DNA from: Actinomadura rupiterrae
GTDB lineage: Bacteria > Actinomycetota > Actinomycetes > Streptosporangiales > Streptosporangiaceae
DNA length: 64,000 nt
Reading direction: 5' to 3'
NCBI RefSeq assembly: GCF_024172125.1
Contig: NZ_JAMZEA010000008.1
Span: forward strand, 310,001-374,000
Made by a program: the position numbers and the translations under genes. Below are positions 23,738 through 33,701 of this stretch, piece by piece (positions within the stretch are counted from its first letter, which is position 1; the number at the start of each line of letters is the position of its first letter). Under the pieces are notes generated by a model, which worked only from the letters and a program-made list of their open reading frames with translations, was not told the DNA's origin and searched no databases.

Positions 23738-25447
23738 ATGGATCCGGCCGCGATCGGCGAACCGCTGGGGCCGTGGGATCCCAGGACGCTGGGCTCGTAC
23801 GATATCCGCCGCCGGCTGGGCCGGGGCGGGCAAGGCGTCGTCTATCTGGCCGAATCGGGCGAACACGGGCTGGTCGCGATCAAGCTGCTCGGCGGCGACG
23901 CGCCGGGCGCGGTGTCGCCGGACGTGGCCCGCCGCTTCGCCCGCGAGGCGGACGCGGCGATGGCCGTCGCGCAGTTCTGCACCGCCCGCGTCCTGTCGGT
24001 CGGGGACGACCAGGGCCGACCCTACCTGGTCAGCGAGTACGTCCCGGGACCGTCGCTGCAGGCCCTGGTCGCCGAGCGCGGCCCGCGCACCGGCTCCGAC
24101 CTGGACCGGATCGCGGTCGCCACGGCCACCGCGCTCGTCGCGATCCACGAGGCCGGTGTCGTGCACCGCGACTTCAAGCCCGCGAACGTGATCATGGGTC
24201 CGGACGGCCCGCGCGTCATCGACTTCGGCATCGCCCGCGCCGTCGGCCCCGACGTCGCCACCACGGCCGTCGTCGGCACCCCCGCGTACATGTCGCCGGA
24301 GCTGCTGCACGGCGCGTCCCCGACCAGCGCCGTCGACGTGTTCGCCTGGGCCGGGACGCTCGTCTTCGTCGCCACCGGACGTCCGCCGTTCGGCGCGGAC
24401 GCCATGACGTCCCACCGCGTCCTGCACGAGCCGCCGAACCTGGACGGCGTCCCCGAACGCCTGCTGCCGCTCGTCCGCGATTGCCTCGACAAGGACCCGT
24501 CGCGCCGTCCGGCCGCGCAGGACCTGCTGCTTCGGCTGCTCACCGGCCGCGCCTCCGGGACCGTCCCGCCGCAGCCGACCGCCTCGCAGATGCTCGGCCT
24601 GGGCGCCGACCTCGCCGCCAGCCCGCTCCAGTCCGGCGACCAGAACCCGGCGGTCGCGCCTGGCCCCTCGCCCGGCGCAAGCGCTCCGGGCGTAGAGCCC
24701 GGCTTCCCCTCGAACCCACCGTCCGGGCCCGGTTTCCCCTCGAACGCACCGGCAGCGCATCACGGATATCCCGCTCATGCGACCCAACCACCAGGGACCG
24801 CGACACCTCCCCCTGGAAGCGGCGCGCCGCATACGCTGCCGGGTCCGCCCGCGCCCAAGCGACGGCTCGGCACGGTGATCGGTGTCGCCGCAGGTGTAGC
24901 GGCCGGGCTGCTCGTCGCCGGGGGCGCCGCCTACGCCTTCTGGCCGGACGGCAAGCCTTCCGGTCCCGTCGCGGTTACGAGCCCGCCCAGCGCGTCCGCG
25001 CCGACCACGCCACCGACGACGGCGCCCTCGACGTCGTCCGCGCCTACGGCTACCGGGAAGACCAGTAGCCCTACTTCGTCACCGTCCGAAACCAAGTCCC
25101 CGCCTAAGAAGACGACCGGGGGCTGGTCGGCGCCGTCCGCCGCGTCCGGGATCAGCGCGACCGGCACGTACGACACCCGGGGAGGCCGGTTCAGCGGGGA
25201 CGTCGTCCTGCGCATGTCGGCGTCCAAGGGCTTCGCCGTCTTCGAGCACCAGCACTTCAACGGCGCCACGATGTGCGACTACGGCGTCGAGCTGGCCAAA
25301 CCCGGCGAGACGCACAACGCGACCTTCGACTCCAAGTGCACCGGGTCATTCCGCGTCCGCACCTGCCTGGCGAGCAAGGTCACCGGCTCGGACAGCGCCC
25401 CCGACATCACCTACGACCGCTGCACCCCCTGGCACGCCGTCTTCTGA
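23738..25447 (+). CDS. transmembrane serine/threonine protein kinase
   Basis: A Hanks-type receptor kinase of 569 residues. The cytoplasmic kinase domain (about 21-270) has the Gly loop GRGGQGVVYL, VAIK with Lys49, HRDFKPANV with Asp145 and Asn150, IDFG (162-164) and GTPAYMSPE. All catalytic residues are present. A Pro-rich juxtamembrane segment leads to one membrane helix at about 377-402, then a Thr/Pro/Ser-rich stalk and a small extracellular domain with four cysteines, likely two disulfides. There are no PASTA repeats, so it is not PknB. The ATG 23738 follows CAGAGGGGG. Ligand and substrates are unknown. Confidence 0.92.
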   Translation: MDPAAIGEPLGPWDPRTLGSYDIRRRLGRGGQGVVYLAESGEHGLVAIKLLGGDAPGAVSPDVARRFAREADAAMAVAQFCTARVLSVGDDQGRPYLVSEYVPGPSLQALVAERGPRTGSDLDRIAVATATALVAIHEAGVVHRDFKPANVIMGPDGPRVIDFGIARAVGPDVATTAVVGTPAYMSPELLHGASPTSAVDVFAWAGTLVFVATGRPPFGADAMTSHRVLHEPPNLDGVPERLLPLVRDCLDKDPSRRPAAQDLLLRLLTGRASGTVPPQPTASQMLGLGADLAASPLQSGDQNPAVAPGPSPGASAPGVEPGFPSNPPSGPGFPSNAPAAHHGYPAHATQPPGTATPPPGSGAPHTLPGPPAPKRRLGTVIGVAAGVAAGLLVAGGAAYAFWPDGKPSGPVAVTSPPSASAPTTPPTTAPSTSSAPTATGKTSSPTSSPSETKSPPKKTTGGWSAPSAASGISATGTYDTRGGRFSGDVVLRMSASKGFAVFEHQHFNGATMCDYGVELAKPGETHNATFDSKCTGSFRVRTCLASKVTGSDSAPDITYDRCTPWHAVF

Positions 25448-25500
25448 CGCGACGTGGCGCGCCGACCCCCGCAGGAACGGCGCGCCACAGGTCACTCGGA

Positions 25501-26133
25501 TCAGCCGCGCCGCCAGGTCGCCGTCTCGACGGCCTTGGCGTGCAGGTTCGCGGACGGGTTGTACCAGTTGTACGACCGCTTCCACACGAGCCTGGTCTTC
25601 GTGCAGGTGAACCCCGCCTTGGCCGGCACCTGGATCACGTCGATCCCGCGCTTGAACAGCGCCTTCACCAGGCTCCCGCTCGGTCCCCCGCCCGGCGGGA
25701 CGACCCCGACCGACTTGAACGTCGCGTTCCCGGTGGCCGCGCGGGTCTTCGAGGCGAAGACACCCTTGCCGCCGCCCGTCACCGACGACGGGATCGCCAG
25801 GTTCTTCCGGTAGATGTCGTACGCCTTGTTGGGCTTGTGCCCCTTCTTCAGGTAGTCGAGCTCCCAGATGCGGGCCGACTTGTCGAAGTTGTAGTACGAC
25901 TTCGTCTTCGTGATGGTCAGCTTGGCGCCGCCGCCGCCCGTCCGCGAGCCCTTGTACCACCGGTTCGTCCCGGTGGACTGGGCGTTGATACCGACGAGCG
26001 TCCACTTGCCCAGCGCGCACTGCTTGGCCTGCGCCGCCTGCGGCTCCGCCGCCTGCGCGGGCGCCGCGACGGCGAGCGCCGCACCCATCGCCAGCGTCGA
26101 GACCAGGGATGTCACCACGGCTCTGGATGCCAC
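25501..26133 (-). CDS. secreted protein of unknown function
   Basis: A precursor of 210 residues. GTG 26133 follows GAGGAG with 7 nt spacing. The signal peptide ends near AQA-AEP. The mature part is basic, with GKWTLVGINAQSTGTNRWYK near the start and two cysteines (KQCALGK, FTCTKT) at opposite ends that may pair. No catalytic motif or family was recognised. It converges on the receptor kinase gene, 54 nt apart. Sharing a neighbourhood with another small secreted protein and the kinase suggests an envelope or signalling role, but this is speculation. Confidence 0.7.
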   Translation of the reverse strand: MASRAVVTSLVSTLAMGAALAVAAPAQAAEPQAAQAKQCALGKWTLVGINAQSTGTNRWYKGSRTGGGGAKLTITKTKSYYNFDKSARIWELDYLKKGHKPNKAYDIYRKNLAIPSSVTGGGKGVFASKTRAATGNATFKSVGVVPPGGGPSGSLVKALFKRGIDVIQVPAKAGFTCTKTRLVWKRSYNWYNPSANLHAKAVETATWRRG

Positions 26134-26351
26134 GCACTACTCCTCTTGATCAAGACCTTTTCCCGGCACGCTACCCCCAGACAGATCACCAGACAGGGCG
26201 ACCGGCGACTCGTCCGAGTCCTGATGTGGTCAGCCTTCGCCCAGGCTTCTTCGAGCCCTGTTCGGCACAGCCGTCGCCTGGCGTCCCGGCCGGTGGCCAT
26301 GGCCACCGATTGGCTGGTGACGGCTACGGCTTGAACTGTTATGCCGGGGCT

Positions 26352-26885
26352 ATGAGGTATCCCGATGGAGGCGGGCTGACCGCGGAGGAGCGGGCCCGGC
26401 GGGAGAGGGTGCGGATGGCCGCGGCCATCATGTTCGAGTCGGGCGCGAGCGACCGGGAGGTGGCGCGGCGCTTCGGCGTGACGCGGACGTCGGCCCACCG
26501 GTGGCGGCGCGCGCTGGCGGCCGGCGGACGCGACGCGCTCCGGTCCAGGGGCCCCGGTGGCGCGCGCTGCCGCCTGACCAAGGCGCAGCTCCGGGTTCTG
26601 GAACGCGAACTGGAGGCCGGGCCGGCTGCTCACGGCTGGGACCAGGACCAGGGCTGGACGCTCGTCCTGGTCGCGGCCTTCCTCCGCCGCCGGTTCGGCG
26701 TCGACTACACGCTCGCCGGCGTGGACCTGCTGCTGCACCGGATCGGCTGGACCGTCCAGTCAGCGGCCCACCGGCCCGCCGAACACGACGAGTCCCCCGT
26801 AAACGGACGAAGGAACGGTGACTCCTCCGTAGGCAGAGCAAGGCGGACCTGGGCCCCCGCCAGGTCCGCCGCGAAATCGAACTGA
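26352..26885 (+). pseudogene. N-terminal half of an IS630-type transposase (orphan helix-turn-helix)
   Basis: The first 135 residues match the OrfA-like DNA-binding half of actinobacterial IS630 transposases: MRYPDGGGLTAEERARRERV, SDREVARRFGVTRTSAHRWRR, LRSRGPGGARC, and LLLHRIGWTVQSAAHRPAEHDE. The sequence then loses similarity, and the DDE catalytic half is absent. No terminal inverted repeats were seen. The last 40 codons look non-family. It is best read as a remnant of an insertion sequence, though stand-alone helix-turn-helix proteins of this kind are widely annotated. Confidence 0.7.
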
Positions 26886-26953
26886 GCACCACGGCGACGG
26901 ATGCGGCTGAGGGACGCTCTGCGCCGATGATGCCGGACGCCTGAAACAGCGGC

Positions 26954-26990
26954 GCGGGGCCGCCGTCCGGGGTGTGGACGGCGACCCCGC
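26954..26990 (-). terminator. terminator of the first PBP gene
   Basis: GCGGGGCCGCCGTCC and GGACGGCGACCCCGC pair over 15 bp with one mismatch around a 7-nt loop, 19 nt beyond the stop at 27009. Confidence 0.75.
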
Positions 26991-27008
26991 GTCACAGGGT
27001 GCTCCCGG

Positions 27009-29870
27009 TCAGAACGCCTCGCGCGCCGGTGTCCCCGCGTACTGCGGGAGGGCCTGCGGACGCTGGCCGTCGTTCGGCTTGTTCGGGTTGCAGTACTTGT
27101 AGTCCGGGTGCGAGCCGCAGAACCACGACGGCGGGTTCTTCTCACTGCCGGGCGGCGGCTTGTCCGGGTCACACGTCGGCCTGCCCATGCCCGGGATGCT
27201 GCAGCCGGGAAGGTTGCCGTTCGGCGGGGACGTCGGAGTGGTCGGCGTCGTGGGCGTGGTCGGCGTCGTCGGCTTGCAGCCCTTCTTGCCCTTGCCGGGG
27301 CCCGGCGTCTGACCGGGCGGGCAGGACGGGCTGTCGGTCGGCGAGTCGGACGGCTTCGGCGAGCTCGTCGGCTGGTCCCACATCTTGGGCGTCGTCCCCG
27401 AGTAGTTCGGGTCCGGGAAGGGCTTTGCGTCGATGTTCTCCCCGTGGATGACCTTCTCCATGAAGGACTTCCAGATCTTCGCGGGGATCGTGCCACCGTA
27501 AACGCTGTTGCCCTGGAAACCAGGAATGCCGCTGATCGTCTGGTGCTTCGTGTTGAACATCGTCACAGCCGTCGAGAGCTGCGGGATGTAACCCACGAAC
27601 CAGGCCGCCACATTCTTTTCGGTGGTACCGGTCTTGCCGGCCACCTGGCGGCCGTCGTCGAGCTGGGCCCGGGTCGCCGTACCGCTCTGCACGACGGCCT
27701 TCATCGCGGTGTCGGCCTGAGCGGCGAGGTCCTGGTCCATGATCCGCTCGGGCTTCTTCCTGTCCCAGGGAAGCTTGAGGTCCACCCACTTCTTGGACCC
27801 GGTGTCGTAGCGCTGGACCTTCTTGATCAGGTGCGGCGTGACCTTGTAGCCGCCGTTGGCGAAGGTTGCGTATCCGGCCGCCTGGGTGACCGCCGGGACG
27901 TCGGCGATACCGAGCGAGATACCGGCCTGGTAACCGCCGCCGGACAGCGCGAAGGGCTTGAGCGAGTTGCTGGGGACGCCGAACTGCTGGGCCGTCTTGG
28001 CGACCTCGCTGGTGTGCAGCTTGATGCCGAGCTTGACGTAGGCGGTGTTGACCGACTTCTCGGTGGCCTTTACCAGGTCGATGACGCCCATGGGGCCATC
28101 GCCCTCGTCGTTGGCGACCGGGTATCCGCCCTTGGCCTTGCAGGAGGTCGAGTCGGAGACACCGGTGATGTTCTCGCCCTCGCCGTCGAAACACTGCGGC
28201 GAATGGCCGTCGATCGTGGACTTGATGCTGTACCCGGCCTTGAGAGCCGTCGCGAGCACGTACGGTTTGAAGGACGAACCCGCCTGGGCGCTCGGGTTGA
28301 AGACGGAGTCGTAATCTCCGTTGTGCTTCTTGTCGCCACCGTAGAACGCCTTGATCTCACCATTGGCGGGGTCGACGGCGATAAGGCCGCTGGAAACGGC
28401 CTTCGGCCACTTCTTGACGCCCGCCTCATCCACTGCATCGGCGGCGTACTTCATCCACGTGGGGTCGATGGTCGTAATGACCCGCGCCCCGTTCTTGTCC
28501 CAGTTGTCCGGGAGGTTGAGCCCACTCAGTTCGGACTCGACCCGCTGCTGGATGTAGACGCCCTGGCCGTTGGCTCCCTTGACGTCGCTCCAACTGTGGG
28601 TGGTCTTGGGGAACCTGGCGCTCGTCTTCTGCTGCTCGGTGATCACGCCCATCTTGACCATGCCGTCCAGGACGTACTGCCAGCGGTCGATCAGCAGCTT
28701 GTGGTTGATCGAGGTGCCCTGGGTGGCGAAGAAGCTCGGCCGCTGGATCATCGCGGCGAGCATCGCGGCCTGCTCGTACTTGAGGTTCTTGACGTCGGTC
28801 TTGAAGTAGGCCTGGGCTGCGGCCTGGATTCCGTAGGCGTTGCGCCCGAAGGGAACCGTGTTGAGGTACATCTCCAGGATCTGGTTCGCGTCGACCTTGC
28901 GCCGGAGCTTGATGGAGATGAAGATCTCCTTCACCTTCCGGCTGATCGTCTTGTCCCGGCTCAGGCCCTGGTAGTAGTTCCGGGCGAGTTGCTGGGTGAT
29001 CGTCGAACCGCCCTGGACGTCGCCGCCGGTCGCCGTCAGGTAGATGGCGCGGGCGAGCCCCTTGGGCGAGACGCCCCAGGTCTCGCTGTAGAAGTTGCGG
29101 TCCTCAGCGGCGAGCACCGCCTTCTGGACCACGGGCGGGACGTCCTTGAGCTGGACGCTCTGCCGGTGCGTTCCAATCCGAGAGATCGGCGTCTTGGAAT
29201 CCGCGTACATGATCGTGGTGCCCTGGTCGTTCACGCCGTCCTGGGCGTCCTTGGGCACGCCGGTGAGCATGTAACCGGTGACGACCAGGGTCGCTACCGC
29301 CAGGACGCACAGGGCGGTGACCGCGGAGACGATCTTCCAGGACGGGACCCAGCGGCGCCAGCCGGTCTTCTTCGGCTTGCCCTTCTTGCCGCCACGTCCG
29401 CCGCGTCCGCGACGGCCTTCGCGCTCGTCCGATCCCCAGAAGTCGTCGCCCGGACCGCCGGGGCCTCCCGGCCCTCCCGGACCGCCGCCGGGTCCACCCG
29501 GCCCGCCCGGTCCACCGGGGCCGCGGCCTCCGCCGCCGCCTCCTGGACGGCCGGGGCCACCCGGGCCTCCCGGACCACCCGGGCCCATCGGGTTGCCTAC
29601 GCCGGGGCCGCCCGGTGCGGGACGGCGCGGGGCGTTCGGCGGGGCGGCTCGGCGTCCGCCGCCGCCCGGGGCCTGGCGGCCTCCGCCTTGGCGGGTGGGC
29701 GCGCCGCGGCCGCCGACGCGGGCCGGTCTGCGGCCTCGCGCGGGGGTGCCGGGGTCGCCGTTCGGGGTCCCCCGGCCTTGCGGCATGGCGCTACCGCCGG
29801 GGCGGCTGGAGCCCGGCGCCTGCCGCGGGCTCTCTCCGTATTCCGGTCCGTATTGGCTTCGGTAACTCAC
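27009..29870 (-). CDS. class A penicillin-binding protein (transglycosylase/transpeptidase)
   Basis: A bifunctional peptidoglycan synthase of 953 residues. A cytoplasmic region of about 175 residues is rich in Gly-Pro-Gly triplets. One membrane helix lies at about 178-202. The GT51 transglycosylase has AEDRNFYSE, then QGGSTITQQLARNYY and RKVKEIFISIKLRRK. The transpeptidase has GSSFKPY, the SVN motif and GKTGTT. The C-terminal tail is Pro/Thr-rich with four cysteines in CGSHPDYKYC and CSIPGMGRPTC, which may be disulfide-bonded. GTG 29870 follows GAGG. It builds glycan strands and crosslinks them outside the membrane. It is paralogous to the next gene. Confidence 0.93.
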   Translation of the reverse strand: MSYRSQYGPEYGESPRQAPGSSRPGGSAMPQGRGTPNGDPGTPARGRRPARVGGRGAPTRQGGGRQAPGGGGRRAAPPNAPRRPAPGGPGVGNPMGPGGPGGPGGPGRPGGGGGGRGPGGPGGPGGPGGGPGGPGGPGGPGDDFWGSDEREGRRGRGGRGGKKGKPKKTGWRRWVPSWKIVSAVTALCVLAVATLVVTGYMLTGVPKDAQDGVNDQGTTIMYADSKTPISRIGTHRQSVQLKDVPPVVQKAVLAAEDRNFYSETWGVSPKGLARAIYLTATGGDVQGGSTITQQLARNYYQGLSRDKTISRKVKEIFISIKLRRKVDANQILEMYLNTVPFGRNAYGIQAAAQAYFKTDVKNLKYEQAAMLAAMIQRPSFFATQGTSINHKLLIDRWQYVLDGMVKMGVITEQQKTSARFPKTTHSWSDVKGANGQGVYIQQRVESELSGLNLPDNWDKNGARVITTIDPTWMKYAADAVDEAGVKKWPKAVSSGLIAVDPANGEIKAFYGGDKKHNGDYDSVFNPSAQAGSSFKPYVLATALKAGYSIKSTIDGHSPQCFDGEGENITGVSDSTSCKAKGGYPVANDEGDGPMGVIDLVKATEKSVNTAYVKLGIKLHTSEVAKTAQQFGVPSNSLKPFALSGGGYQAGISLGIADVPAVTQAAGYATFANGGYKVTPHLIKKVQRYDTGSKKWVDLKLPWDRKKPERIMDQDLAAQADTAMKAVVQSGTATRAQLDDGRQVAGKTGTTEKNVAAWFVGYIPQLSTAVTMFNTKHQTISGIPGFQGNSVYGGTIPAKIWKSFMEKVIHGENIDAKPFPDPNYSGTTPKMWDQPTSSPKPSDSPTDSPSCPPGQTPGPGKGKKGCKPTTPTTPTTPTTPTSPPNGNLPGCSIPGMGRPTCDPDKPPPGSEKNPPSWFCGSHPDYKYCNPNKPNDGQRPQALPQYAGTPAREAF

Positions 29871-30098
29871 ACGACCTCATCGGTGGGGGTACGGCTGTGC
29901 GTCGTCCGAGAGTACTGCGCACCACGGGGCGCTGGGGGCGGCCCTGACGCGCGCGGACGCCGGATCAACGCGGGAACGACACGAAAAATCCCAGTTCAGA
30001 GGGGGTTTTACTGTTTTGTCACCGAATGAGCTAGATCACTCTCGGTACCGGGCCGGGCACCGATGGTCGATGACGGGCTTCTCACTCCCTTCACAAGA

Positions 30099-30137
30099 CG
30101 CGAGCCCGGCCCGACGGGTTGTCGGGCCGGGCTCGCG
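30099..30137 (-). terminator. strong terminator between the two PBP genes
   Basis: A perfect 17-bp stem, CGCGAGCCCGGCCCGAC against GTCGGGCCGGGCTCGCG, closes a 5-nt loop 21 nt after the stop at 30159. It separates the two PBP transcripts, so each paralogue has its own promoter. Confidence 0.85.
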
Positions 30138-30158
30138 GCATTTCGGTCAAGTCCGGGA

Positions 30159-33140
30159 TTACGGTCTCGACGAGGGCGGTGGAACCAGGATGCGCGGACG
30201 CTCCGCCAGGGCGTTCGGCCAGGCCGGGCCGTTGTTGCCGTGCCCCTTCTTGCGCCCGTCGCACCGGTCGTCACCGCGGTGCATGAAGCACCACCACTGC
30301 GGCGGCGGGTCCGACGGCGGGGTTTTCGGGTCGCAGTTGCCGTCCGGGTAGGGCGACTGGCAGGGCTGCTTGCCGTTGCCGTCCCCGTTGTGGTCGCCGC
30401 CCCGGCACTGCGGGTCGAGCTGCGCCCACGGGTTGTTGTCGCACCACGGCGGGCGCTTGTCCTTCTTCTTCTCCTTGTAGGCGTCCACCCACTTCTGCGG
30501 GGTGCCGACCCACGCGGGCGGCGGGAACTCCTCGACCGGCATGCCCTTGGTCGCCTCGGCCATGTAGGCGTGCCAGATCCGCGCCGGGACGCTACCGCCG
30601 ACGACCTCGCCGATGCCCGGGACGACCAGCGTCTTCCGGTCGTTGTTGTACATCGTCACGGAGGTGGACAGCTGCGGGACGTACCCGACGAACCACGTCG
30701 CGACGTTGTTGTCGGTCGTACCGGTCTTGCCGGCGACCGGACGGTCCGACAGCGCCGCCGCCGGCGCGGTGCCGCCCGGCTTCACGGGCCCCTGCAGCGC
30801 GTAGGTGACGTCCTGCGTGATCGGCTTCGACAGGGCGGACTTCTTCACCTGCCAGCTGAGCGACTTGAAGGTCTTGCCCTCCGCCGTCGCCACCTTCCGG
30901 ACGACGTGCGGCTGGTAATAGGTGCCGCCGTTCGCGAACACCGAGTACCCCGACGCCTGCTCGATCGGCCGGATGTTGTTGATGCCCAGCGCGACGCCGT
31001 ACTGCGTCTTGTACTGGTCGACCATGTCCGGGCTGACGCCGAGTTGCTCGGCCATGGACACGATGTTCGACGGACCGGTCTTGATCGCGAGTTGCGCGAA
31101 GGCGGTGTTCGTCGACTCCTTCATCGCCTGGATGAGGGTGATCCCGCCCTTGGCGCTGTGCGAGTTCGGTAGACCGCCCTGCGTGACGTCCTTCGGGGAG
31201 CCGCCCTTGACCGAGTTGCCCTCCGCGTCGAAGCCCATCCCGGACCGGCCCTCGACCATGCTCTTCAGGCCGTAGCCCTTCTCCAGCGCGGCCGCCAGGA
31301 CGTACGGCTTCATCGCCGATCCGGCCTGCGCGCTGCCCATCCAGACGTTGTCGTAGGAGTCCTTCAGGTAGCTCGGACCGCCGTAGATCGCCTCGACCTC
31401 GCCGTTCGAGGTGTTGACGGACGCCAGGCCGAGCCGGATGTGCTTCTTCAGTAGCTTGTTCGGGTCGACACCGGGGACGGTGGTCTCGACGGCCTTCTTC
31501 GCCGCGGCCATCTTGTCCTTGTCGAACGTCGTGGTGATGCGCAGGCCCTTCTCCACGACGGTCTGCTCGGTGATGCCCTGCCGGTCCAGCTCCTTGAGCG
31601 CGCGCTTGATGATGTAGCCGCGCTGCCCGCCGAACGTGGACGGCCCGCCGATCGGCTTCGTCTCGGGCATCCGCTTGCTGTACTGCGCGTACTGCGCGTC
31701 CGACAGCTTGTGCATCTTGCGCATGCCGTCGAGGACGTAGCCGTAGCGCGCCTGCGTCTCAGCCTGCCACTGCTTGTTGCCGCTGCGCGGGTCGTACTTG
31801 CCCGGCTGCTGGATGATCGCGGCGAGCAGCGCGCCCTGGTCCGGCGTGAGCTGGTCGACGTGCTTGCCGAAGTAGGTGTTGGACGCGGCCTCGATGCCGT
31901 AGGAGTTGCGGCCGAAGTAGATCGTGTTCAGGTAGAGCTCAAGGATCTTGTCCTTGCTGCCGAGCTTGTCCTCCAGCTTCAGCGAGATGAACAGCTCCCT
32001 GAACTTGCGGCCCATCGTCCGCTTGTCGTTCAGGTAGTAGTTCTTCGCGAGCTGCTGGGTGATCGTCGAGCCGCCCTGGGTGTCGCCACCGGTGAGGTTC
32101 TTCCAGACGGCGCGGGTGATGCCCGTCGGCGAGAACCCGCTGTCGGTGTAGAAGGAGCGGTTCTCGGCGGCCACCACGGCGTACCGGACGTGCATCGGAA
32201 CCTTGTCGATCTTGACGATGATGCGGTTCTTACCGATCCGTCCGACCTCGGTCTTGCCATCCGAGTAGTAGAAGATCGCGGCGGTCTTCGTGGCGTCCGC
32301 GTTGCCCTCGTCCGGGACGGGTGTCTGCGCGTACGCGATGCCGATCATCGAGCCGAGGCCCGCCGTCACGAGCAGCCCGGATCCGACGACCAGCTTCCAG
32401 GACGGCAGGAACCGCCGCCAACCGGTCGTCCGCGACCGCAGGTGGTCGTACCACTGCCGGGGCCCGCGCTCCGGCTGCTTCCGTCTTCGTCCGCCGCCAG
32501 GCCCACCCGGACCGCCCGGACCGCCTGGACCGCCCGGACCGCCTGGTCCCCCGGGACCGGAAGGCCCGCCGGGACCGCCCGGCCGTCCGCCACCCGGCTC
32601 GGGGTAGCCGAACTTGAGCTCTCCGCCCACATGCCCCGCCCCCGGCATGCCCATCGCGGCACCACCGGCCGCACCGGGCCCACCCGGCATGCCGGGACCA
32701 TTCGGCCTACCCGGACCGTTCGGGCCACCCAGAGCATTCGGAACGCCCGGCCCGTTCGGGCTCGCGGACGGAATCCCCCGCCCGCCAGGGCTCGTCGAAG
32801 GAACGCCGGGCCCGTTCGGGCTCGCAGACGGAATTCCCGGGCCGACTGGATTCGGAGAGGGGATTCCCGGGCCGCCCGGGCTTGCCGACGGGACGCCGGA
32901 GGCGCCGGGGCTCGCGGACGGGATGCCGGGGGCGCCGGGGCTCGCGGAGGGCGGGCCTGCCGGCGGGGAGCCGCCGGGTCCGCCGGGCGTGCCGGGGCTT
33001 CCGAAGGCTCCGGAACCGTCGCGTCCCGGCGGCGGAGGGGTGTTCACCGAAGTGTCCGGACTGTCGCCGGGCGCGGGGACGTGCCGTCCGCCGGGCCGCA
33101 GCGGACCGGGTTCCGGTCGGGGCTGGCCTGGAGTGCTCAC
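30159..33140 (-). CDS. class A penicillin-binding protein (second copy)
   Basis: 993 residues from GTG 33140, chosen for the GAGG site 4 nt upstream, as in its paralogue; a TTG at 33164 is less likely. The first 220 residues are collagen-like Gly/Pro repeats (GPGGPSGPGGPGGPGGPGGP type) and Ser-Pro-Gly blocks. One membrane helix lies at about 250-275. GT51 motifs are AAENRSFYTD (EDRNF variant), QGGSTITQQLAKNYY and GRKFRELFISLKLEDK. Transpeptidase motifs are AGSAMKPY, TNT and GKTGTT. The tail has paired cysteines (PPWCDNN, DPQCRGG). Same role as the neighbour. The NRSF form of the catalytic glutamate motif keeps the Glu. Position matches mycobacterial ponA1. Confidence 0.92.
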   Translation of the reverse strand: MSTPGQPRPEPGPLRPGGRHVPAPGDSPDTSVNTPPPPGRDGSGAFGSPGTPGGPGGSPPAGPPSASPGAPGIPSASPGASGVPSASPGGPGIPSPNPVGPGIPSASPNGPGVPSTSPGGRGIPSASPNGPGVPNALGGPNGPGRPNGPGMPGGPGAAGGAAMGMPGAGHVGGELKFGYPEPGGGRPGGPGGPSGPGGPGGPGGPGGPGGPGGPGGGRRRKQPERGPRQWYDHLRSRTTGWRRFLPSWKLVVGSGLLVTAGLGSMIGIAYAQTPVPDEGNADATKTAAIFYYSDGKTEVGRIGKNRIIVKIDKVPMHVRYAVVAAENRSFYTDSGFSPTGITRAVWKNLTGGDTQGGSTITQQLAKNYYLNDKRTMGRKFRELFISLKLEDKLGSKDKILELYLNTIYFGRNSYGIEAASNTYFGKHVDQLTPDQGALLAAIIQQPGKYDPRSGNKQWQAETQARYGYVLDGMRKMHKLSDAQYAQYSKRMPETKPIGGPSTFGGQRGYIIKRALKELDRQGITEQTVVEKGLRITTTFDKDKMAAAKKAVETTVPGVDPNKLLKKHIRLGLASVNTSNGEVEAIYGGPSYLKDSYDNVWMGSAQAGSAMKPYVLAAALEKGYGLKSMVEGRSGMGFDAEGNSVKGGSPKDVTQGGLPNSHSAKGGITLIQAMKESTNTAFAQLAIKTGPSNIVSMAEQLGVSPDMVDQYKTQYGVALGINNIRPIEQASGYSVFANGGTYYQPHVVRKVATAEGKTFKSLSWQVKKSALSKPITQDVTYALQGPVKPGGTAPAAALSDRPVAGKTGTTDNNVATWFVGYVPQLSTSVTMYNNDRKTLVVPGIGEVVGGSVPARIWHAYMAEATKGMPVEEFPPPAWVGTPQKWVDAYKEKKKDKRPPWCDNNPWAQLDPQCRGGDHNGDGNGKQPCQSPYPDGNCDPKTPPSDPPPQWWCFMHRGDDRCDGRKKGHGNNGPAWPNALAERPRILVPPPSSRP

Positions 33141-33323
33141 GTGACCTCGTTCGGCAGGGGACAACGACAGTTGTGGTGTCGGAAGAGTACTGGGCCTCCC
33201 GGTGAACGGGAGAGGCCCGTGCCGGGCCCAGACGAGACCTTGGCACTTCGCGCGGGGGCGCGAGCGCGGCCGTGAAGCGGCGAACGGGCAGGTCCGCGCG
33301 GGGTTCGCGGCGGACGGGCGGGC

Positions 33324-33701
33324 TCACCGGTCAGGCGGCGGATCTCCGTGACCGAGAACATAGGAACGCGACAGGTGGTTCCACGCGCAACTCTGGCACA
33401 CCTCTACCACGTACACCCGGAATTCGCCGTACTCGCGCGCCATCTCCGCCAGCTCGACGGACGCGGTGACCCGCCCGGCGAGGCGGCCCAGCTCGTCCCC
33501 GTAGACGTACCGGACGAGGGTGAGCGGGACGGCATGGCAGACCGGGCAGGGGGTGTCGGCCGGTTCGCCGTGGTAGCGGGCCGCGCGGAGCAGGTAGGGC
33601 TGGGCGTCGCAGGCGTCCGCCCTGGTCAGGTGCCCGGAGCGCAGCTCGGCCAGGGCCGCGCGCTTGGCCAGGCCGTAGTCGACGACCAGCCGCGGCCTCA
33701 T
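33324..33701 (-). CDS. DUF5318 family protein
   Basis: 125 residues starting at ATG 33701. The first part is helical (VDYGLAKRAALAELRSGHLT), and two Cys-x-x-Cys knuckles (TPCPVCHAV and EVCQSCAWNHL) suggest a zinc ribbon. Between them lies LTLVRYVYGDELGRLAGRVT. The gene lies just upstream of the PBP, as Rv0049 lies upstream of ponA1 in mycobacteria, and it is cotranscribed or independently expressed on the same strand. Function is unknown; a link to the PBP is inferred only from conserved neighbourhood. Confidence 0.85.
   Translation of the reverse strand: MRPRLVVDYGLAKRAALAELRSGHLTRADACDAQPYLLRAARYHGEPADTPCPVCHAVPLTLVRYVYGDELGRLAGRVTASVELAEMAREYGEFRVYVVEVCQSCAWNHLSRSYVLGHGDPPPDR

Noticed and set aside
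26153..26351. Terminal inverted repeat for the IS630 remnant.
   Set aside because: No inverted repeat or TA duplication could be matched on both sides of 26352-26885.
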